A DNA stretch of 64,000 nt from Klebsormidium nitens (taxonomy: Eukaryota; Streptophyta; Klebsormidiophyceae; Klebsormidiales; Klebsormidiaceae). Under the pieces are notes generated by a model. That model did no database searches. It worked only from the letters and a program-made list of their open reading frames with translations, and had not been told where the DNA came from. Position 1 is the stretch's first letter; each line of letters opens with the position of its first letter. Shown in pieces: positions 57,601-64,000 of the stretch. The position numbers and the translations under genes were made by a program. The stretch lies in contig DF236960.1 of the NCBI GenBank assembly GCA_000708835.1, positions 90,982 to 154,981 of the forward strand. Direction: 5' to 3'.

Positions 57601-58746
57601 TTTCCCCCAAGATGGCTAAGAAGGACATTGTAATGATCCCCCTTCAGCAAAGATTATAAGCAAATCTTGACCAGCAACGAACCTGAAGTCTGTTTGTAAA
57701 TGAAAAAAGGGCCAGGCTGTGTTCTTGCAGTCAGATCTACGGAAGTGCGAAATAATGGCAGTAGACGTGACTGCAACAGCTCCAATACCCCGAGCCTCGT
57801 AAGACCTTCAATTTGTTTCACGCCGCTTCACGCATCTGATTGTCCGGTTGGTTTAGAAGCACTAAACTGGTTCATGGAACACACGAAGAATCAAGAATGC
57901 TAACCAGGCTGGGTAACCACGTTTCAACCTCCATCATTGGGCAACAACCATGTTCAAAATCTGAATATTGCTCGAGTCTGGTCGCTCATTGGACATATGA
58001 ACAGCTTCTGACCAGCCCATAAGCCAACATAGTTAACCGCCAGAACTTACCTCCACAGCTACAACGTCCGGCTTGACCGCTTCAATAAGCAGCCGGACGT
58101 CCTCCATGCTAGCTTTGGACACGTGGGCTGTGCCAATCAAGTACACCAAACTTCCTTTGTGAGGACTCTTGAGGACCCGAACAAAGCGCTTGGTCTCTTC
58201 CGGCAGTGGCAGCTCCTCAAGGTGACGTGGGCTCTCGAAAAGGCTGCCACGTGTCTGGTCGAAAAACTCTTGCCAGCTGTCGAATGAGGCATGCTCCCAA
58301 TCAGCTGTAGAATGTGGACCTGCGCCCATGTCGAAAGCGAGGCTCGGAGACTCTGCAAAGCGGTCCAGGCGTTTTGGAAGCTTCTGAAGGAAGCCTTCTG
58401 ACCCTATTCTGGTAGCTGGGCTGTAGGACAAATCAAGTGCGGTTCCGGAACGGCATTGGAAGCGCCCTTTCCCTTTTCTAATAGTACCAACCCGCCACTC
58501 ATGCTCAGAAAAGAAAGTCTGCCCAGCATTGTGAATCAGCTGGGGACTCCGTCTCAGCCCGTCAATATGGGGGCCCAGGCAGTTTTGAACACCCCTTTTT
58601 ACCGGTAGTTTTCTTGACAAGCTGCCCAGCTGCTGCGCTGTTGGAATGCCTGGAGAGACACTCGCAAGCTTGCCATCACAGCCGCCCGTCTTTGGCCTTG
58701 CATTTGCGCGCACGCGCCCCCTCCTCAAAGCCCCCATGTGACCCAT
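51524..58746 (-). CDS. TraB/PrgY-domain protein with C-terminal membrane segments, at least 7 exons
   Basis: Exons: 58051-58746, 57409-57489, 56184-56269, 54744-54864, 53992-54164, 52822-53037, 51524-51790. Junctions are GT-AG and phases agree except between 56184 and 54864, where a short exon of length 3n+1 is missing; 55421-55448 fits in phase but is a weak candidate. The start at 58746 is the first in-frame Met after a stop. Residues 1-~190 are Arg/Ser-rich with no domain, possibly an organelle-targeting extension. The TraB core starts with GSLVYLIGTAHVSK (~198) and VVAVELDPEGLKL. It continues with SAIEAARQIGARIEP and SALLHERDRLM, and ends with KKVVAVVGAAHVPGI. It has both GxxH motifs (GTAH, GAAH) and the glutamate after VVAV. 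The last exon has hydrophobic segments around FLFAAAAGAGAFAWF and LITGGFTAHGLLTLGLAAF. Family role: TIKI/TraB-like fold, putative metal-dependent hydrolase; plant members are linked to organelle membranes. The substrate is unknown. Confidence 0.88.
51832..52025. repeat. 117-bp tandem duplication in TraB intron 6
   Basis: The string aggtgaggttct occurs at 51843 and 51960, followed by gacgttc, tctgc and gcaagg in both. The 117-bp offset equals 39 codons. The minus frame is open from 52003 through the last exon, reading REPHLSQSE in one unit and EEPHLRQLR in the other. It may be an intronic exon-edge duplication or part of a longer last exon. Confidence 0.7.
52516..52792. mobile_element. Stowaway-like MITE (Tc1/mariner type)
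   Basis: A 277-bp element with 22-bp terminal inverted repeats: ctccccggtgatcattccgaat on the left and its reverse complement, with one mismatch, on the right. It is flanked by TA on both sides (52514-52515 and 52793-52794). TA duplications plus CTCCC-type ends are typical of Stowaway MITEs moved by Tc1/mariner transposases. Subterminal ttccgaa motifs repeat inside. No open frame. It sits in TraB intron 6, with one end 29 bp from the donor of exon 52822-53037. No other copy was seen in this window. Confidence 0.85.
53044..53267 (+). repeat. 112-bp tandem duplication across the MITE end
   Basis: Two near-identical units start at 53044 and 53156. Each contains flank sequence, gtgtgagttaagagc, and the first ~65 bp of family A copy 2. 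High identity suggests this duplication is younger than the exon-edge arrays. It happened after insertion of the element. Confidence 0.88.
53088..53400 (+). mobile_element. MITE-like element, family A, copy 2, with internal tandem duplication
   Basis: The full element is 53200-53400 (left end cacagaaggttttgg, right end ccaaaacttcttgtg, which match as inverted repeats). A 112-bp tandem duplication repeats the left end and its flank: acgagcggatcagaaatt occurs at 53044 and 53156. The intact left end therefore appears twice, at 53088 and 53200. It lies in TraB intron 5, about 50 bp from the acceptor of exon 52822-53037. Confidence 0.85.
54640..54714 (-). mobile_element. MITE-like element, family A, partial inverted copy
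   Basis: Read on the minus strand it starts cacggggttttgggcc and continues with catggtcggttaagggctggt and gctggtcatatgtt. This matches the left part of copies 1 and 5. The rest is lost. It lies in the TraB intron just after the donor of exon 54744-54864. Confidence 0.65.
55338..55373. repeat. Perfect 13-bp inverted repeat, 10-nt loop
   Basis: atcttaaaccaag and its exact reverse complement flank attgaaaaac. It lies in the large TraB intron between exons 56184-56269 and 54744-54864. It may be a hairpin relic of a mobile element. Confidence 0.75.
56389..56535 (+). mobile_element. MITE-like element, family A, truncated copy
   Basis: It starts cacacgaatgtttggccctt, then shares gctggt, agtggttgagcgtcc, gcggtaacc, gaaacaaggttaacc and aaaacctgag with the other copies. 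The right terminal repeat is missing. It lies in TraB intron 2. Confidence 0.75.
56854..57047 (+). mobile_element. MITE-like element, family A, full copy in TraB intron 2
   Basis: A 194-bp element: the left end cacaggaggttttggc pairs with the reverse complement of the right end, cacaggcagtttcgg. The interior order matches copy 1: atgggctggtta, gactgtccaatggccagac, ccctggaacaag, aataacctgagactc and cagcctggttagct. No open frame. The target duplication is not clear. Confidence 0.85.
57880..58048 (-). mobile_element. MITE-like element, family A, inverted copy abutting a splice donor
   Basis: On the minus strand it reads agttctggcggttaac, ggcttatgggctggt, catatgtccaatgagc and ends cagcctggttagcatt, an inverted, diverged copy. 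Its left end lies directly against the donor of TraB exon 1 (gtaagttctggc), so the first intron bases overlap the element's terminal repeat. Confidence 0.65.
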
Positions 58747-60600
58747 CGAACGCCACACAATGTTGCTGACAGGCCTAATGAGAGTATGGCGTTTGCCTTG
58801 TGTTTATACTCCGAGCTGGGTTGATGTTCTTATGCCTGCAAGCGCATCCAGGAAAAGCGCTTCTAAGAGCTCAATTTGAAGAGGGTCATCATGGAGAGCA
58901 GGCCTAGCTTGTGATTGATGCATATGGCAGCCAGGCCAGGCTGCCATCTAAGTATTAGGAGCCATCTGCCAGCTCAGAGCTGGGTTTCTGACCGTCCTCT
59001 CTAGAAGTTCTAGCGCAGAGGAGATCTGGATTCTCGACCCTGTACACTTTCAAGACTTCGTTGCATGGGCATTGAAGTCGGTAGTACTGCCTATCCAAGT
59101 TACCGGGTCATTGGGTTTCTGTTTGTGCGGCGACTGTTTTGGCATCTTTGTACCGTAGGAGTTTCGCCGCTAAAGGGTTCGAAAACGCACGGGAGTTGCC
59201 GGGGCCGGCATGCATTGATCCTGCAAACCAGAGTCGGCCGGCCCGGCGGGACCGGAGCCTGTCAGATTGCCGCCGTCAGCTGTCAGATTGTCAGACACGT
59301 TACCGGCCGATCGACGTCGATCTACGGTACTAGGATTCAGGAATGCAACTTCGAATTTAACGCTTCAAATTACGTGGATACGGTATTGCCTTGATTTCTA
59401 TCTCAGAGCTTGGGACATTGATTATCTTTCTAAACCTGTCGAAATCTTTCTGAGCTGCCAAGACTGACGAGTAATTTAGAGACTACGCTTCGACGCGCTT
59501 ACTCGAAATAAAGTTATCGTGCATATAATTCACATTTTATAACCTATACATCTATCGCTTTGTGAGTCGGCATTCACAGTATTTACTATTTACTGTTCAC
59601 TTGAGTTGATGTGATTCGACGAAACCCAAACGCTGTCTCGGCCGGCACTCGGCGCCGTTGGCGGGTCTTGCGGTGCGTGTGCACTGTGCGGTACACTCAG
59701 CCAATTCAGACCACTAATGAGATTCAACTTGATCCCAGCCACAAATTAGATAGACCGTCGGCCAGTGCAAACGCTTGCGAGCCGTGTGTCTGCCGAAATA
59801 CCGTACAGAAAATCAGGCTGACAGCCAATCAGACTCCACCGGCAACGGAAATGGCGGGGTCCAATCCTCACCCTAGAATGGCGGCGCAGAAAGACCCGTG
59901 ACTCGTGAGTCATGAATGCACTTGGGTACGTAAGTATGTACTGACGTAGGTAGGTACGTCTGCATTTTCGTTGTTACAATATGGTTTGCACATTGTAGAC
60001 ACTAGTAACTACTAACTTAATCACACTGATCAGAGTTGTGAGTGATGGTTTAATTATTAAATTTTAAGGGTTTTAGCCTCTTTTAGGGAATTAGTTATCA
60101 AATTGCTCAATAATTTACCATCCCTCCATCGATGGGTGGACACTACTAGTATGGGCACAGGACTTCGACTAATATTAGCTGACTCTTCTAAGGCGCGCGG
60201 CCGTGAGGCTTGGGCAATTTTGCGGCCCCCAAGCCGTGCCATCAACTAATTGGAGGAATTTGTATGTATATCCTTTTAGCGATTGATCGAGCATACCAGT
60301 TCGGGCTAGGCCTCAACTCGTTACTGTAGCCAGGCTTCCGAGTCCCCCATAGCCAAGGCCCAGACGGGATCAATCTTCTTGCGGTTTCTGGGTTAATTTG
60401 CCAACAACTTGATCCATTGATATGTGGCGTTTGGTACTGTTGCGATCATTATATCGAAACCAGAGCAACTCGAAGCTTCGTGAATGAGCGGGCCACGGTT
60501 TCTATGTTTGGATTCGTTGATAATGTCGAACTGCATTTCAATCATGCATCGACCAGAACTTGAGTCAAATTGAATACGGTAATAACATTGACTCTTTCTA
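58747..60600. other. 5' flank of the TraB gene, no gene recognised
   Basis: It should contain the TraB promoter. No clear core element was recognised. It holds a GC-rich patch at ~59196-59300 with ggccgg strings and AT-rich sequence at ~59500-59600 and 60000-60120. Confidence 0.5.
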
Positions 60601-63600
60601 TGCATGGCCCAAGTCATCCCGATTTTCAGCCTCCGGTCACGTCTTCTAAAGTGCGCGTGGCATGCCGCGGCGCCGCCTCCGGTCCAGTTTCGACAGTAAC
60701 ATTTGTCACACCGTTTCTTTACCTTTAACACCATGTCGATCATCAATAGGAGGTTTCCTTCCTTGGAATACCTTTAACACCATGGAGGAATATTAGCTAG
60801 TGGGAGTTTTCCTTCGTAAGAAACCCAGATTCCCAGACGGCTTTCAAGCCTTTTACTTCGACCGAGGCCTTTGCAATCGCGGACACTTTGCGGCAGTCGC
60901 GTTTCTGCGGGAGCTGTGATCGTCGCTATACTTTTGTTTCGTCCTTGGTTTGCGTGACGAGACGTACATTATTTGCACGGGCACTAACTTACTATGAGAC
61001 GGCGATGAGGTACCGGTTGTCGACATGGCATGCAGCGGACACGCCACGTCATGTCTTTTGGCGCTCGTTCCAGAGCCCTCAGGCTCCTTCGTTCTTGAGA
61101 ATCTAGATCGTTCGCGGCACCAATTACCAGCCTGATTGTATTCAGGATTGCGGTGGGGCATCTGAATTAGATAGCGCCTCTAGGGGGCCTCTATACGCCA
61201 CCAAAAGACGTTACCTCTAGACGTCACCTCTAGACGGTCTCCTAAGTGAGTGCCCATCAGACTACACTCTTACGTACCTCGACTGCTGAAAGGGTTTTCA
61301 CATTGACTTCAACAAACTGGATTCATCAAGCGCCTGAAGGAAGTGGCGGGCTTCGAAACGTGTGCTATTCACCCAGATCATCAATCGATCTCCTGCAGTG
61401 CTGGAGGCTTCACTGGAGTCACTCCGTGCGACAACAGATTATGGCGATGATCGAGCATGCAGAGATGCGGATGATCTCAGAACCTGGTCTCGTTTCGTCG
61501 ACTGATTCCCACAGTCTCTGCCCGGCTACCCAGCTAGCTTTCTTTCCTTTAGCTTGCGACTTTCTCTGGTTAACGAGTCGGTGAGTAAAGTTTCTGTAAG
61601 GCCACGGATACGTTGGGGGCAAATAAGAAAGGTCAGCGATCCGTAGCTGGCATCTTGTTCGAAGTCAGGCACATGGGCTTTCAGATGGGCTGTGATTTGC
61701 ACTTTGAGCGTCCATCTCCCTCCTGGGATGGCGGTCCGAATCGCCAATGTTCCCCGATTCTTCCCGTATACGTATTGCTCGAGTTTGTTTGGCATGTCAA
61801 GGCGCGGCTGGTTAGTAATGTGTCCGGCTTAAACGAGACCCGTACACAGACGCATCAGCTTGCTGAACAGGGCGACCGCACACCGCGTTTTTCGGTTCCT
61901 GTGTCGCCTGGAGACGTGTGTATCTTCTTGCGCCCAAGCGCGAAACGCTCGTGCGGGGTGACCGCACAGGACGTCTTTGAACAACGTCTCGGTGACATCA
62001 CGCCCTATTCGATGTCGGCTGGTGTCTGAAGATTGCTTTATTGCCCAGTGCTTCCGTCTGAAGATGTGCGAACAGATGCTCTCCACATGTGTCATTACAT
62101 ACCTCCGAAAGATCCCAAGACTGTTTACATGGCCTCGATCAGGCCATGAAGATGACAACCTCGTGAATTGAGACGCTGTAACTTGTGCAAGTTCGTCACC
62201 ACTCCGACTGCCCAAAAAATTGGCACCAAGACAGACCTTTCGAAAGGCACGTTAATTCCCTGTCGTCACCTTTTTGAACGTCGCGGTACAGCCAGATCAC
62301 AGCTTTTGGGATTAGTTTGCGAGTCCGGAAGCAAACGCTCGAAAACCCTGAGCGCACCATGAGACAAAAAAGATGGCTGCTGAACGGTAACCACAAATGA
62401 ATCTCCCTGGTTGTCTGCTACAGTGATACCTCCGATATGTGTCTCTGAGCGGTCTCGTTCTTACTCCAAGCCTTTCTTCAGCGGCTTGGAGAGCAATTCC
62501 GGCCTGGCACTTTAAGCCTCCGGTCATTCAGCATCGAGCACCGGCCTTGTCGTTCAAAGGAATTGCACGAGCGCACCCGCCTCGCCGTGCGCGTCATGTG
62601 CGCGTCATATGCGCGTCATCTGCTGAATGTGTGGCTTTGTTTATCATCAACGAAAGTGAGTATGGACGTAAGGCCTGCCGAGCTTTACCCACGAGATTTG
62701 CCTTCCGTCCGAAAAGCGAGCACGTTTCTTGAATCAACTCAGCTGCGATCAAGTACTCTCAGGGCGCAAGGGACGTCTTTTCCCATGTTATCGCTGACCG
62801 TTTAGCAAGATGCATCCATGCTGATCATGGGGTTATCTGGAGCCGAACTTTCGGCTCCGCTGAAAGGAGTCTGCTGACCGAGACTAGCCGGTGTCATATA
62901 AAAATCTAGTCACATCCTGTTCGCTACCCACCTCAGTAGGTTCTGAGGAGGTGATCTGCAACGATAGTGAGGACGCTCACGCTTTGGCGGGCCAAAGGCC
63001 GGCCAGTAGTCCAAAGGATGTTCCTCGGACGCCGTTGTCGTGCTTCGTCTAAACTTGACCCCAGATTTCCGCACGGCCGATTCGTCTAGATGCACTGACA
63101 GTAGTCGAAAGATCAAAGGCCTCTTGGCTTTTGTGTGGATTTGAGTACGTTTAGCCACTCTGTAACCCACTAGTTTATTCATTACGTCTGGAGATGCTTC
63201 ACCGTTTAACGACTCTCGACGGCATCCTTCTTGTTTGATGAAACCCGCTTGCTCGTCCTTCTACGTCCGGTACAATCGACCCTTTGCAGCCCTCCGGATC
63301 GAGACTCAGCGACTTGAGTTCCGACCCCGTGACATGCTTTTGGCAGGTTATGAAGAGAGTTATCAGAAGCTGAGTAGTGCTAGTATTGTGGAATGTGGAG
63401 GTTTACTTTTAGATTCTGTCGTTCTCTGCCGTTCGATGCAGGGACGTTGCATGAAGCCGGGTGGGGACGTCATCAAGCTGTAAAGGGCTGACGAGCAAGC
63501 TAGGCAAACTTTTGGCGTGGCTTGGCACTCAACTTTTGGGTTGATTAGTAACGGAGCCGCATGTACAATAGAATTCAGATCCGCTTTGGGAAATGAAACG

Positions 63601-64000
63601 GTCGAGAGTCAGAAGAATCGAAGGGAAATTTCACTCAAAGCTCGAAAACCTCGGTTTGCGTAAATAGAACGGAAGAGAACGTTCCCACTTGCGCAGAAAA
63701 GTCTCTCGTCGTGATTGCCAGAAATCTGAGACGTCGCACCGGCTACATCTCTCTTTGTGGTGTGGCCCGAAGCGCAATTTAAGTACATCTGATTGACCGG
63801 GCCGGGTCAAGAATCTTGAAGTATCTGGCAGAAACACAGTCTCGTTTTCAACGGTTTTCCTTTGCTTAGCCGGTGCATCACGCATTTCCGGTTAGAGCGA
63901 TTCTGTTCAAGCCGTAGGAATCATCTTTGACATGAGCCTCTTCAGCTTGTCGTACTATGAGCGCCCCCTGCGGCGGCCAGCCATTGCGGCAAATTTTATT
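60601..64000. other. No gene recognised
   Basis: Open frames up to ~138 codons occur (for example 61613-62029, +) but show no family motif and overlap frames on the other strand. Small repeats: a 49-bp tandem duplication around cctttaacaccatg at 60722 and 60771, and a 13-bp repeat of acctctagacg near 61213 and 61226. Confidence 0.5.
60721..60800. repeat. 49-bp tandem duplication
   Basis: acctttaacaccatg occurs at 60721 and 60770, with related ggaggtttcc and gggagttttcc strings after each. It is outside any recognised gene. Confidence 0.6.

Noticed and set aside
61613-62029. 138-codon plus-strand frame near the right end
   Set aside because: No recognisable domain, and a similar-length frame exists on the opposite strand; no support for coding.

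Overview
The window looks like nuclear DNA of a green plant-lineage alga. Three multi-exon genes with canonical GT-AG introns can be assembled by hand, all on the minus strand. Their proteins match land-plant families in domain order and length: an LRR protein with an MG.xCS-type N-terminus, a DNAJB12-like ER co-chaperone, and a TraB-domain protein. A streptophyte (charophyte-grade) alga is my best guess. The genus cannot be read from the sequence. Exons look more GC-rich than the introns and intergenic DNA.

Layout. 1-1102: no gene. 1103-22726 (-): 11-exon leucine-rich-repeat gene, 577 aa. 22727-25745: spacer with a possible Ty3-type RNase H relic, a GC-rich patch and an imperfect inverted repeat. 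25746-32008 (-): 8-exon J-domain membrane protein, 384 aa. 32009-51523: about 19.5 kb gene desert, filled from about 34.8 kb to 50.1 kb by a diverged repeat family (two blocks of ~310-bp tandem units inside a ~2.3-2.8 kb segmental duplication, plus outliers). 51524-58746 (-): TraB-domain gene, at least 7 exons. 58747-64000: no gene recognised.

The most unusual signal is how the introns are built. In all three genes, segments spanning a splice junction (an exon edge, its splice site and some adjacent intron) are repeated in tandem outward into the intron or the 3' flank. The periods are about 65-245 bp, mostly 110-200 bp, and one good copy remains with several decayed ones. I count more than 25 such copies at about ten exon edges. 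Some copies keep an open frame and splice sites, so they could act as alternative exons; one 26-codon LRR exon at 17908-17985 is phase-symmetric.

The TraB gene also carries terminal-inverted-repeat elements in five of its six recognised introns: a ~195-bp family with CACAGRAGGTTTTGG-like ends, and a Stowaway-like element with TA duplications. The introns of this locus appear to have grown by local tandem duplication in the first two genes and mainly by MITE insertion in the third. The three genes have no obvious shared pathway.
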